DNA of 8,043 bases, from assembly GCA_007122815.1 (NCBI GenBank), contig SKSV01000416.1, positions 1 through 8,043 on the forward strand. The letters run 5' to 3'. Shown one piece after another: positions 1-6,295 of this stretch (positions within the stretch are counted from its first letter, which is position 1; each line of letters opens with the position of its first letter). The stretch is from Trueperaceae bacterium. GTDB lineage: Bacteria > Deinococcota > Deinococci > Deinococcales > Trueperaceae. Below the pieces are notes generated by a model. That model was not told the origin of the DNA, made no database searches, and saw nothing but the letters and a program-made list of their open reading frames with translations. The position numbers were made by a program, and so were the translations under genes.

Positions 1-2
1 CG

Positions 3-98
3 CAGGCCACCACAACCGCAGGAGGCCCGAACGCAGACGCGTCGCCCGAGAGAGAGCGCGCGGGCGCCGAGCACGAAGACCCGGAGGAGAACTCATGA
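3..98 (+). CDS. C-terminal tail of an upstream gene (partial, unidentified)
   Basis: A reading frame open from the window edge ends at TGA 96-98, which overlaps the ATG of the next gene as ATGA. The 31 visible residues are polar and charged, rich in Ala, Glu, Gly, Thr and Pro, with no motif, so they look like a disordered tail. The ATGA overlap is the usual sign of translational coupling. The other two forward frames are also open here, so the call rests only on the overlap geometry. No function can be given. Confidence 0.4.
   Translation, partial: QATTTAGGPNADASPERERAGAEHEDPEENS
83..88 (+). promoter_or_regulatory. Shine-Dalgarno site for the DUF4342-like gene
   Basis: GGAGGA lies 6 nt before the ATG at 95. 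This good spacing selects that start, although the frame stays open further upstream. No separate promoter is visible in the first 94 nt, so the gene is probably cotranscribed with whatever lies upstream. Confidence 0.7.
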
Positions 99-520
99 AC
101 GACTTCGATCACTACACGAACCCCGCCAGAAGGGCTCCTGCCGGTGACACCGCTAGGGGCGAAACCGCCGCAAGCGAAACCGCCACCAGCGAGTTCGCCG
201 CTGGCAGCACCAACCGCAGCGACACCGAGCGCTTCCTCGACGAAGCGCAGCGCTTGCTCCGGAGCGCCTGGGACGCCGCCGCCCGGCTCGTCCGCAAGGG
301 CAACCGCAGGCGCCTGACGCTGCGCAGCCGCGCTGGCGAGACCTGGGTGCGTATGCCCTTGACCCTCGCGGTGCTCTTGGGGCTCCTCCTGCTCCCGTAC
401 TGGCCGCTGCTGGTCGTGTTGGTGGTGATCGGCTTCGCGGTCGGCGCCCAACTCAGCGTCGAGCGCCATGCAGGCAGCGGGCCTACGGACGAGACGGAGG
501 CCCCCAACGGCGCCGCCTGA
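95..520 (+). CDS. Small membrane protein, DUF4342-like
   Basis: The protein has 141 residues. Residues 1-43 are low-complexity and probably disordered, with pentapeptide repeats at 18-37. Residues 44-68 form a predicted amphipathic helix. A basic stretch at 68-78 follows (KGNRRRLTLRSRAG), then TWVRMPLTLAV and a hydrophobic region at about 88-118 with a central PYWP turn at 101-104, giving one long or two short membrane segments. The tail from 125 is acidic and polar. The order helix, 'KGNxRRxxLRxxxGxxxxxxPLT', hydrophobic pair matches my memory of DUF4342, a family without an assigned biochemical function. The start is ATG with GGAGGA six nt upstream, overlapping an upstream frame by ATGA. 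The family assignment is from pattern recall and was not searched; that the gene is real is more certain than its name. Confidence 0.8.
   Translation: MNDFDHYTNPARRAPAGDTARGETAASETATSEFAAGSTNRSDTERFLDEAQRLLRSAWDAAARLVRKGNRRRLTLRSRAGETWVRMPLTLAVLLGLLLLPYWPLLVVLVVIGFAVGAQLSVERHAGSGPTDETEAPNGAA
146..205 (+). repeat. Four degenerate 15-nt tandem units inside the DUF4342-like gene
   Basis: The in-frame 15-nt units encode DTARG, ETAAS, ETATS and EFAAG (residues 18-37). The two middle units share the 11-mer GCGAAACCGCC at 159-169 and 174-184. The period is a multiple of three, so changes in copy number would keep the reading frame. They lie in the disordered N-terminal segment and probably only set linker length. 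Confidence 0.6.
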
Positions 521-575
521 AGACACCTCGACGAAGCGGCATCGTGCGCCCACTTCCCGCGACCCTCGACACCCC

Positions 576-584
576 TGGTAAACT
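576..584 (+). promoter_or_regulatory. Candidate uvrA promoter, extended -10
   Basis: TGGTAAACT combines an extended -10 element (TG at 576-577) with a -10-like TAAACT at 579-584. No convincing -35 sits at the normal distance; TTCCCG at 554-559 would need a 19-nt spacer. Transcription would start near 591 and leave a leader of about 100 nt before the uvrA ATG. It is the only AT-richer spot in the 521-689 gap. Confidence 0.5.
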
Positions 585-601
585 AGAACGCTTCGGCTGC
601 C

Positions 602-629
602 GTGGCGCTGCCCTCCCGGGCGGCGCCAC
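602..629 (+). other. 12-bp hairpin in the uvrA leader
   Basis: The left arm GTGGCGCTGCCC (602-613) pairs along its whole length with GGGCGGCGCCAC (618-629), with one internal T-G wobble and a TCCC loop at 614-617. No T-run follows, so it is not a standard intrinsic terminator. It lies about 11 nt downstream of the predicted transcription start. Possible roles are protection of the mRNA 5' end, attenuation, or control of the downstream ribosome-binding site. Chance is possible at this GC content, but 12 bp with a 4-nt loop is strong. Confidence 0.6.
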
Positions 630-679
630 CGTACGCGTCGCCGCACCGGCCACCGAGACGCAGCCGAGGAGGTTCGACC

Positions 680-685
680 AGGAGG
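680..685 (+). promoter_or_regulatory. uvrA Shine-Dalgarno site
   Basis: AGGAGG ends 4 nt before the ATG at 690. A second purine run, GAGGAGG at 666-672, is too far upstream to serve this start well. The site fixes the N-terminus [15 protein letters not shown], which agrees with other UvrA proteins. Confidence 0.75.
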
Positions 686-689
686 CGCC

Positions 690-3554
690 ATGCAGGACCT
701 CGTCATCCGCGGAGCGCGCGAGCACAACCTGAAGAACGTCGACCTGACCCTGCCACGCAACGCTTTCGTGGTGTTCACCGGCGTCTCGGGATCCGGTAAG
801 TCGACCCTCGCGTTCGACACGATCTACGCCGAGGGACAGCGGCGCTACGTCGAGAGCCTCTCGGCGTACGCGAGGCAGTTCCTGGGCATCATGGACAAGC
901 CCGACGTGGACGGAATCGACGGACTGTCACCGGCCATCTCGATCGACCAGAAGACGACCACCCACAACCCTCGTTCCACCGTCGGCACCGTGACCGAGAT
1001 CCACGACTACCTGCGCTTGCTCTTCTCGCGCGCCGGAGTACCGCACTGTCCCGAGTGCGGCCGCCAGATCGAGCGCCAGTCGGCCTCCGAGATCACCGCC
1101 AAGCTGATAGAGCGTTTCCCTGGCGCTCGCGCAATGGTGCTTGCACCGGTGGTGCGGGGGCGCAAGGGTGAGTACCGGAAGCTCTTCCAGGACCTGAAGA
1201 AGGAGGGGTACGCGAGGGTGCGCGTGGACGGCACGGTGCTCACCCTCGACGAGGCGCTCAGCAGCAACCTCGAGCGCTACGAGCGGCACGACATCGAGGT
1301 GGTGATCGACCGTGTCCGGATCGACCCGGAGGAGCGCGCCAGGCTCGCGGAGTCCGCCGAGCTCGCGCTGGCGAAGGGCGACGGCCTGATGCGAGTGTGG
1401 CTTCCCGACGACGGCGTCGACGAGCTCTACTCAGAGCGCTTCGCCTGCCCCGAGCACGGTACCTTCCTGGAGGAACTCGAGCCGCGGGTGTTCAGCTTCA
1501 ACAGCCCCTATGGCGCCTGCATGTCCTGTTCGGGACTCGGCTTCCTGCAGCAGTTCGATCCCGAGCTCATGATCCCGGACGGGGACCTCTCGATAGCCCA
1601 GGGAGCGATCGCGCCGTGGTCGGGCGCGCGCGCCGAGGGGCAGAAGGTCTTCTACTGGGACAGGCTGCGCGCGCTGGCGGAGCATCACGGCGTCGACCTT
1701 GCGTCTCCCTGGAAGGACCTTCCCGAGAGCTTCCAGAAGGTCGTCCTGCACGGCAGCGACGACGCCATAGACGTGGTGTACAGCCGGGGGGGCCGCGAGA
1801 CACTGCGCTTCAAGGCCGAGTTCGAGGGAGTCGTGGCGAACCTGCAGCGGCGGCTCAAGGAGGCCCAGACCGACTACGCGCGCGAGAAGCTCGAGGCATT
1901 CATGTCGCTGGTCCCCTGCCCGGCCTGCGGAGGCTCTCGCTACAAGCCCGAGGTACTCGCCGTCACGGTAGCGGGCCGCACCATCGCCCAGGTCTCGGGC
2001 CTATCGGTGGTAGAGGCGCGCGCGTTGTTCGGCTCGCTCGAGCTCACCGGCGCCGCGGGGGAGGTAGCTAGGCCCATCCTGCGTGAGGTGAACGCCCGCC
2101 TCGGCTTCTTGGAGGACGTAGGGCTCGACTACCTCTCGCTCGACCGCAGCGCCAACACGCTCTCGGGAGGCGAGGCCCAACGGATCCGCCTGGCCACCCA
2201 GGTCGGCTCGGGCCTGACCGGCGTGCTGTACGTGTTGGACGAGCCATCGATCGGCTTGCACGCGCGCGACAACGCGCGCCTCCTGAGGACCCTGCTCTCG
2301 CTGCGAGACCTCGGGAACACCCTGATCGTCGTCGAACATGACGAAGAGACCATGCGAGCCGCGGACTACATCGTCGACCTAGGTCCTGGAGCCGGGATCC
2401 ACGGTGGGGAGGTCGTGGCCGCCGACACGCCAGAGGGCTTGATGAAGCACCCGACGTCGCTCACTGCGGCGTACCTCCGCGGCGAGAAGTCGATCGAGGT
2501 GCCACGGGAGCGGCGCAAGGGGAACGGCAAGACACTGAGCGTGGTCGGTGCGCGGGAGCACAACCTCCGCGACATCACCGTTGGCTTCCCTCTGGGCACG
2601 CTCACCTGCGTCACGGGCGCCTCGGGCTCCGGCAAGTCGACCCTGGTCCACCGTATCCTGCACGCTTCGCTGGCCAAAGCGCTCTACCGCGCGAAGGAGA
2701 ACCCCGGAGCGCACACCCGCATCATCGGCAGCGAGCACGTCGACAAGGTCATCGAGATCGACCAGTCGCCGATCGGCCGCACCCCTCGTTCCAACCCGGC
2801 CACCTACACGGGCATCTTCACTGACATCCGCGACCTCTACACGCGCGCTCCCGAGTCGCGCAAGCGCGGTTACAAGCCTGGCCGCTTCTCCTTCAACGTC
2901 AAGGGTGGGCGGTGTGAGGCCTGCCGGGGCGATGGCACCGTGAAGGTCGAGATGTACTTCTTGCCGGACATCTACGTTCCTTGCGAGGTCTGCAAGGGGG
3001 CGCGCTACAACCGCGAGACGCTCGAGGTGAAGATCCGCGGTCGCTCCATAGCCGACGTGCTCGCGATGACCGTAGACGAAGGATCGGACTTCTTCGAGCA
3101 CATCCCTTCGGTGGCTCGTAAGCTGCAGCTGATGAAGGACGTCGGTCTCGGCTACATACGCATCGGACAGCCGTCGCCAACGCTCTCGGGCGGGGAGGCG
3201 CAACGCGTCAAGCTCGCCGCTGAACTGGGGAAGCGTTCGACCGGCAAGACGCTCTACATCCTCGACGAGCCGACCACTGGACTGCACTTCGACGACACCC
3301 GCAAGCTCCTGGACGTGCTTCACCGACTGGTCGACGCAGGCAACACCCTGCTGGTGATCGAGCACAACCTGGACGTGATCAAGACGGCCGACTGGGTGGT
3401 CGACCTCGGCCCCGACGGGGGAGCGCGCGGAGGGGAGTTGGTCGCCGAGGGCACGCCCGAAGAGGTGGCTGCCCACGAGACCTCTTCCACGGGCCGTTAC
3501 CTGCGCGGCCTGAAGGCGATAAGCGAGCGCCTGGCCGAGCGTCGGGTCGCCTGA
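690..3554 (+). CDS. uvrA: UvrABC system protein A (excinuclease ATPase subunit)
   Basis: UvrA dimerises, scans DNA for helix-distorting lesions with UvrB and loads UvrB, which starts nucleotide excision repair in the cytoplasm. At 954 residues it is full length. It holds two ABC ATPase modules. Module I has Walker [10 protein letters not shown] at 31-39, signature LSGGEAQR at 491-498, Walker B VLDEPS at 515-520 and H-loop H550. Module II has Walker [10 protein letters not shown] at 643-651, signature LSGGEAQR at 832-839, Walker B ILDEPT at 857-862 and H-loop H892. The UvrB-binding and insertion regions lie at roughly 130-245 and 285-400. Zinc ligands of the DNA-binding module are C742, C745, C765 and C768. 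The first zinc site reads C253, H256, C277, C280, with His where E. coli has Cys. Further CxxC pairs are at 120/123 and 410/413. Both halves open with an xxGAREHNL motif (residues 8-14 and 620-626), a trace of the ancestral duplication. It probably has its own promoter near 576-584. Confidence 0.99.
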   Translation: MQDLVIRGAREHNLKNVDLTLPRNAFVVFTGVSGSGKSTLAFDTIYAEGQRRYVESLSAYARQFLGIMDKPDVDGIDGLSPAISIDQKTTTHNPRSTVGTVTEIHDYLRLLFSRAGVPHCPECGRQIERQSASEITAKLIERFPGARAMVLAPVVRGRKGEYRKLFQDLKKEGYARVRVDGTVLTLDEALSSNLERYERHDIEVVIDRVRIDPEERARLAESAELALAKGDGLMRVWLPDDGVDELYSERFACPEHGTFLEELEPRVFSFNSPYGACMSCSGLGFLQQFDPELMIPDGDLSIAQGAIAPWSGARAEGQKVFYWDRLRALAEHHGVDLASPWKDLPESFQKVVLHGSDDAIDVVYSRGGRETLRFKAEFEGVVANLQRRLKEAQTDYAREKLEAFMSLVPCPACGGSRYKPEVLAVTVAGRTIAQVSGLSVVEARALFGSLELTGAAGEVARPILREVNARLGFLEDVGLDYLSLDRSANTLSGGEAQRIRLATQVGSGLTGVLYVLDEPSIGLHARDNARLLRTLLSLRDLGNTLIVVEHDEETMRAADYIVDLGPGAGIHGGEVVAADTPEGLMKHPTSLTAAYLRGEKSIEVPRERRKGNGKTLSVVGAREHNLRDITVGFPLGTLTCVTGASGSGKSTLVHRILHASLAKALYRAKENPGAHTRIIGSEHVDKVIEIDQSPIGRTPRSNPATYTGIFTDIRDLYTRAPESRKRGYKPGRFSFNVKGGRCEACRGDGTVKVEMYFLPDIYVPCEVCKGARYNRETLEVKIRGRSIADVLAMTVDEGSDFFEHIPSVARKLQLMKDVGLGYIRIGQPSPTLSGGEAQRVKLAAELGKRSTGKTLYILDEPTTGLHFDDTRKLLDVLHRLVDAGNTLLVIEHNLDVIKTADWVVDLGPDGGARGGELVAEGTPEEVAAHETSSTGRYLRGLKAISERLAERRVA

Positions 3555-3563
3555 GCGTCGCGG

Positions 3564-3569
3564 TAGCAT
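3564..3569 (+). promoter_or_regulatory. -10-like box placed for leaderless transcription
   Basis: TAGCAT sits in the 21-nt gap after uvrA. Six nt separate it from the GTG at 3576, so transcription would begin at or next to the start codon. The only purine run (GAGG 3573-3576) touches the start codon and cannot act as a normally spaced ribosome-binding site. No -35 is visible. Read-through from uvrA is the alternative. Confidence 0.4.
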
Positions 3570-3575
3570 GCTGAG

Positions 3576-4127
3576 GTGATGCGTCCCGCTCCGGATCCAC
3601 AGCGCGTGATCGTCGGCACCTTCATGGTGCTTGCGGCAGTGGTGTTCGCGGTTGCGCCCCTACCGCTGGCCCTACGCAGCGCCGGCATCGTGCTCTCCTC
3701 CTACCTGGCGTTCAGCGTCGGCGGGATGCCCTTCGCTTACCTCGCAGCCCTGATGAGCCCTCCCGTCGGGCTCATCGCGGGCGACGCCGAGTGGCTGGTG
3801 ATGCTACCGATCATCCTGAGCGGCAACCTGTTGGGGATGTTGGCCCTGGAGTTCGCGTGGCGCTACCCGGCGCTCGTCCTCTCTCCGCTGCTGCTGGTGA
3901 CCCCCGCCGCCTTCGTGCAAGCCGCCACCCAGCGCGAGCTGTTCGCGGTTGCGCTCCCCTGGGACGACGCGCGCTCCACCTGGCTGACGCTCCACCTGCT
4001 GGTGGCGGTGTTGGGCGTGCTGAGCGCGTTCATGATCGACAGGCTGCGATCCAAGCGCGGCGCCGAGGAGTCCTCCGAGGCTCGCTCGGCCGCCCCCCGC
4101 GCCTCCCCGGCGCGACGCCGGGCTTGA
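3576..4127 (+). CDS. Multi-pass membrane protein of unknown function
   Basis: I do not recognise this 183-residue protein. Hydrophobic segments lie at about 11-29, 34-56, 60-68 (short, PPVGLIAG), 74-92, 98-117 and 136-155, so five or six membrane passes are likely. The polar C-terminal tail from 156 is rich in Arg, Ala, Ser and Glu. No catalytic motif or cysteine cluster is visible, and there is no cleavable signal peptide. Start choice: GTG 3576 fits a leaderless transcript from TAGCAT, while ATG 3579 follows directly and would shorten the protein by one residue. The stop TGA 4125-4127 lies one nt before the start of the BrkB-family gene, so the two are very probably cotranscribed and coupled. 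That places it in an envelope-related cluster, which is only a weak hint of function. Confidence 0.8.
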   Translation: MMRPAPDPQRVIVGTFMVLAAVVFAVAPLPLALRSAGIVLSSYLAFSVGGMPFAYLAALMSPPVGLIAGDAEWLVMLPIILSGNLLGMLALEFAWRYPALVLSPLLLVTPAAFVQAATQRELFAVALPWDDARSTWLTLHLLVAVLGVLSAFMIDRLRSKRGAEESSEARSAAPRASPARRRA

Positions 4128-4128
4128 C

Positions 4129-5058
4129 GTGCTGGCGCGGGCGCGCCAGCGCCTGAGCGCGGCCAAGGCGACGCTAGCCGCGCATCCGGTCGGCTCATTC
4201 GTGTTCGCCATCGCAGGCCGCTACCGTCGGCACAACGTGGCCATGCTAGCCGCCGCGCTCGCCTACTACGCGGCCTTCTCGTTGGGTCCGCTGCTCCTGC
4301 TGCTGAGCGGCTGGTTGGGGATCGTACTGCGCGGGCGCCCCGAGGTCGCCGAGCCCTACCGGCATGCGTTGGAGGCCTTGGTCAGGCAGGTGTTCCCGCT
4401 GACCGAAGACGCCAGCGTGTTCGTGCAGCAGAGCGTCGACACCATAGTCCAGCAGCTCGCCGAGGGGGCCCTGCTGCGCTCCGTGCTCTCGCTGCTAGTC
4501 CTGCTCTGGGCGGCCAGCAACTTCTTCGCCTCACTGCAGGCCGCGCTGGAGCGCATCTTCAGGGTCAAGACGCAGCGGGGCTTCCTGCGCAACCGCCTGG
4601 TCGCGCTCGCGCTGGTGCTGGCGGTGGCCGTCTTCGTGGCGGTCGAGGTCGTCGGAGCGACGCTCAGCGACGCGGTGGCCCAGCTCTGGTCGAGCGCGGT
4701 GACGGGACTGGCCGTCTTCGACCTCTCCCTGCCGGAGGTGCGCTGGCCCTCAGCCTTCAGCCCGGTGCGGCTGGCCGTCAGCGTCGCGATAATCACCCTC
4801 TGCTTCCGGCTGCTGCCACGCGAGCACAGCGACTGGGTCAGCGCCGTGATCGGCGGCGCGTGCGGCGCCGTGGCGCTGGCAGGGTTGAGGCAGGCGCTGG
4901 TGATGGGGTTCAACGTCGAGCGCGTGAACCTGATCTACGGCGTCGTCACCGGAGCGGTGGTGCTGCTCCTCTGGCTCTACCTCGCCATGCTGGTCTTCCT
5001 GCTCGCCGCGACCCTGACGGCAGAAGTCGCCGAGCGCAGGGCTACAATCGAGGGGTGA
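4129..5058 (+). CDS. YihY/BrkB-family inner membrane protein
   Basis: The protein has 309 residues, a usual length for the YihY/BrkB family (often mislabelled 'ribonuclease BN'). Family hallmarks are the first membrane segment with AAALAYYAAFSLGPLLLLL at 41-59, the LLWAASNFFASLQAALERIF stretch at 125-144, and the helices near 157-178, 212-230, 236-258 and 268-296 ending in LTAEVAERR. Six passes are expected, with a basic cytoplasmic N-terminus. Family function is unsettled; transport or export roles have been suggested. The GTG start lies one nt after the upstream stop and has no Shine-Dalgarno, so translation probably depends on coupling. Its last four bases overlap the start of plsC (GTGA), so it is the middle gene of a three-gene cluster. 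The next internal ATG (4243) would remove part of the first membrane helix. Confidence 0.92.
   Translation: MLARARQRLSAAKATLAAHPVGSFVFAIAGRYRRHNVAMLAAALAYYAAFSLGPLLLLLSGWLGIVLRGRPEVAEPYRHALEALVRQVFPLTEDASVFVQQSVDTIVQQLAEGALLRSVLSLLVLLWAASNFFASLQAALERIFRVKTQRGFLRNRLVALALVLAVAVFVAVEVVGATLSDAVAQLWSSAVTGLAVFDLSLPEVRWPSAFSPVRLAVSVAIITLCFRLLPREHSDWVSAVIGGACGAVALAGLRQALVMGFNVERVNLIYGVVTGAVVLLLWLYLAMLVFLLAATLTAEVAERRATIEG
5043..5048 (+). promoter_or_regulatory. -10-like box inside the end of the BrkB-family gene, for plsC
   Basis: TACAAT, one mismatch from the TATAAT consensus, lies in the last codons of the preceding gene. Six nt separate it from the plsC GTG at 5055, the position expected for a leaderless transcript. 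GAGGG at 5050-5054 abuts the start codon, so it is too close to be a normal ribosome-binding site. No -35 match is seen. The box could be accidental coding sequence. Confidence 0.4.
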
Positions 5059-5681
5059 CCCGACCGCCGCGCCCGCCGCTGGTACCACCTGGCACCTGGC
5101 TCTACCGCCTGGCCTTCTTAGTCTTCTCACTCGTGGTCCGTGTCGTGTATGGGCTTCGGGTGCACGGCGTCGAGCACGTCCCACTCTCGGGATCGTGCGT
5201 CATCGCCTCCAACCACGACTCCGGTTGGGACCCTCTCGTGGTGGCGCTGGCGACGCCGCGCTACCTGCAGTTCATGGCCAAGCGCGAGCTGTTCGGCAAG
5301 CGCCTCGTGGCCAGGGTCCTGCGGTCGGTCGGCGCCTTCCCCGTCGACCGCGGGCGGAACGACGTGGGAGCGATCAAGGAGGCCTTGCGGCGCCTCGGGG
5401 CGGGAGGCAGCGTGGGCGTCTTCTTCGAGGGGACCAGGCGCCCGGAAGCCAAGTCGGTCATGGGAGGCGCCGCGTACCTGGCGCAGCGCACCGAGGCAGC
5501 GCTGGTTCCTACCGCCATCTGGCGTGAGGGACGGCGATTCCATGTCCGCTTCGGCGCCCCCCTGAGAGCTCGGAGCCGGAGCCGCGAGGAGGTAGCGACG
5601 CTCTCGGCCGACTTGAGCCAACGGGTGCGGGCCATGCTCGGTGACAACTCCTCGACACGACCCGCCAGCAACGCCGGCTGA
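5055..5681 (+). CDS. plsC: 1-acyl-sn-glycerol-3-phosphate acyltransferase (PlsC family)
   Basis: PlsC-type enzymes transfer a fatty acyl group to lysophosphatidic acid, giving phosphatidic acid, the precursor of membrane phospholipids. From the GTG at 5055 the protein has 208 residues, typical of the short form. Motif I is NHDSGWDP at 53-60, with catalytic His54 and Asp59 (HX4D). MAKRELFG is at 74-81, GAFPVDRGR at 93-101, motif III FFEGTRRP at 123-130 (FPEGTR in most members; Phe replaces Pro) and VPTAIW at 151-156. A hydrophobic N-terminal helix at about 16-32 would anchor it to the membrane. The start overlaps the preceding stop as GTGA, so coupling is likely; a possible private promoter lies at 5043-5048. 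The reading frame stays open further upstream, but that would run deep into the previous gene and the extra sequence is unlike the family. The exact acyl acceptor cannot be read from sequence. Confidence 0.93.
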   Translation: MTRPPRPPLVPPGTWLYRLAFLVFSLVVRVVYGLRVHGVEHVPLSGSCVIASNHDSGWDPLVVALATPRYLQFMAKRELFGKRLVARVLRSVGAFPVDRGRNDVGAIKEALRRLGAGGSVGVFFEGTRRPEAKSVMGGAAYLAQRTEAALVPTAIWREGRRFHVRFGAPLRARSRSREEVATLSADLSQRVRAMLGDNSSTRPASNAG

Positions 5682-5796
5682 GGCGCTCGGAAGACGTGCA
5701 GGACGTCACTAGCGCGACACGCCTCGGCGGGCACCCGGAAAAGTGCGTCCTGGTCGACCTTCGCCTGTGGCAAATCCGATAAACGCCGTCGTGCAC

Positions 5797-5825
5797 TTGC
5801 CCAACGGCATCGCCCGTGCTAGATT
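5797..5825 (+). promoter_or_regulatory. hup promoter (-35, 17-nt spacer, extended -10)
   Basis: TTGCCC (5797-5802) and TAGATT (5820-5825) are separated by exactly 17 nt, and TG at 5817-5818 gives an extended -10. The predicted start is near A5832, leaving a 30-nt leader. The AT-richer stretch at 5771-5784 lies where an UP element would be. This is the most complete promoter in the window, as expected for an abundant protein. The rest of the 5682-5796 gap shows only a weak 5-bp inverted repeat at 5693-5707 and no clear terminator for plsC. Confidence 0.65.
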
Positions 5826-5848
5826 GCCCGCAAGCAACACGTTCTGTT

Positions 5849-5855
5849 GAGGAGG
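5849..5855 (+). promoter_or_regulatory. hup Shine-Dalgarno site
   Basis: GAGGAGG stands 6 nt before the ATG at 5862. It is the strongest ribosome-binding site in the window. It decides the ATG start over the in-frame TTG at 5847, which lies upstream of and overlapping the purine run. Confidence 0.85.
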
Positions 5856-5861
5856 ACTCTG

Positions 5862-6155
5862 ATGGCGAAGCAGAAGACCGTGTCCAAGGCCGACCTCGTC
5901 GACACCGTCGCTGATGCGAGCGGGATGAAGAAGAAGGACGTCAAGGAAGTCGTCGACACCATGCTGTCGCAGGTGAGCAAACACCTCGACGACGGCACCA
6001 AGGTCCAGCTGACCGGCTTCGGCACCTTCGAAGTGCGCCGCCGCAAGGCGCGCACCGGCGTCAAGCCCGGAACCACCGAGAAGATCAAGATCCCGGCGAG
6101 CAAGTACCCAGCCTTCAAGCCGGGCAAGAGCCTCAAGGAGCAGGTCAAGAAGTAA
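5862..6155 (+). CDS. hup: DNA-binding protein HU
   Basis: HU is a small dimeric nucleoid protein that bends and compacts DNA and assists replication, repair and recombination. The protein has 97 residues. The helical dimerisation half is at about 8-45 (KADLVDTVADASG...), followed by the signature GFGTFEVRRRKARTG at 52-66. The DNA-clamping arm carries the intercalating proline at 69 (VKPGTTEKIKIP), and the end YPAFKPGKSLKEQVKK is typical. The arm sequence and the short Lys-rich N-terminus (MAKQKTVSK) resemble Thermus-type HU; the long lysine-rich N-terminal extension known from Deinococcus radiodurans HU is absent. It is a single-gene unit with its own promoter (5797-5825), a strong Shine-Dalgarno and a hairpin 36 nt after the stop. 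The identity is secure; the taxonomic reading is inference. Confidence 0.98.
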   Translation: MAKQKTVSKADLVDTVADASGMKKKDVKEVVDTMLSQVSKHLDDGTKVQLTGFGTFEVRRRKARTGVKPGTTEKIKIPASKYPAFKPGKSLKEQVKK

Positions 6156-6190
6156 ACGCGGACGGTCTTCTGATCGATCGCCCTACCAGC

Positions 6191-6220
6191 CCGTGGGCGG
6201 CCCAGAGAGGTCGCCCACGG
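6191..6220 (+). terminator. Hairpin after hup, terminator-like but without a T-run
   Basis: CCGTGGGCG (6191-6199) and CGCCCACGG (6212-6220) are perfect complements. The stem extends inward by a G-T wobble and two C-G pairs to 12 bp, with a 6-nt CAGAGA loop (6203-6208). The sequence after it (CGTCCTGATATCTCG) has no T-run, so termination would be inefficient or need a factor. Its place between hup and sdaAB, two differently expressed units, supports a terminator or 3'-end stabiliser. Confidence 0.6.
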
Positions 6221-6295
6221 CGTCCTGATATCTCGTGGCCGAGCGGCAGAGCTTCGTCGGCTCGAAGCAGAACCATGCAGGCGCGCGTCGACCGC

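Noticed and set aside
602..629. Leader hairpin as intrinsic terminator of the DUF4342-like gene
   Set aside because: It lies downstream of the candidate uvrA promoter and is followed by CGTACGCGTC rather than a T-run, so a leader element of uvrA fits better.
1397..2071. Plus-strand 224-codon frame inside uvrA
   Set aside because: It is a frame-shifted shadow of uvrA, extremely rich in Arg, Gly and Ala, with no ribosome-binding site and no recognisable domain.
2379..3569. Long minus-strand open frame (396 codons) opposite uvrA
   Set aside because: It lies wholly opposite the strongly conserved second half of uvrA, its translation is Arg/Val/Leu/Asp-rich without motifs, and long antisense frames are expected in GC-rich genes.
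4860..5054. Upstream extension of plsC to a start at 4860
   Set aside because: The extra 65 residues are Arg/Gly-rich out-of-frame translation of the BrkB-family gene; the acyltransferase begins naturally near 5055.
5693..5707. Inverted repeat GACGT-GCAGG-ACGTC after plsC as a terminator
   Set aside because: The stem is only 5 bp with no T-run, so it is too weak to call.
5847..5861. TTG start adding five residues to HU
   Set aside because: The TTG immediately precedes the GAGGAGG ribosome-binding site, which is correctly spaced for ATG 5862; MAKQKTVSK is a normal HU N-terminus.
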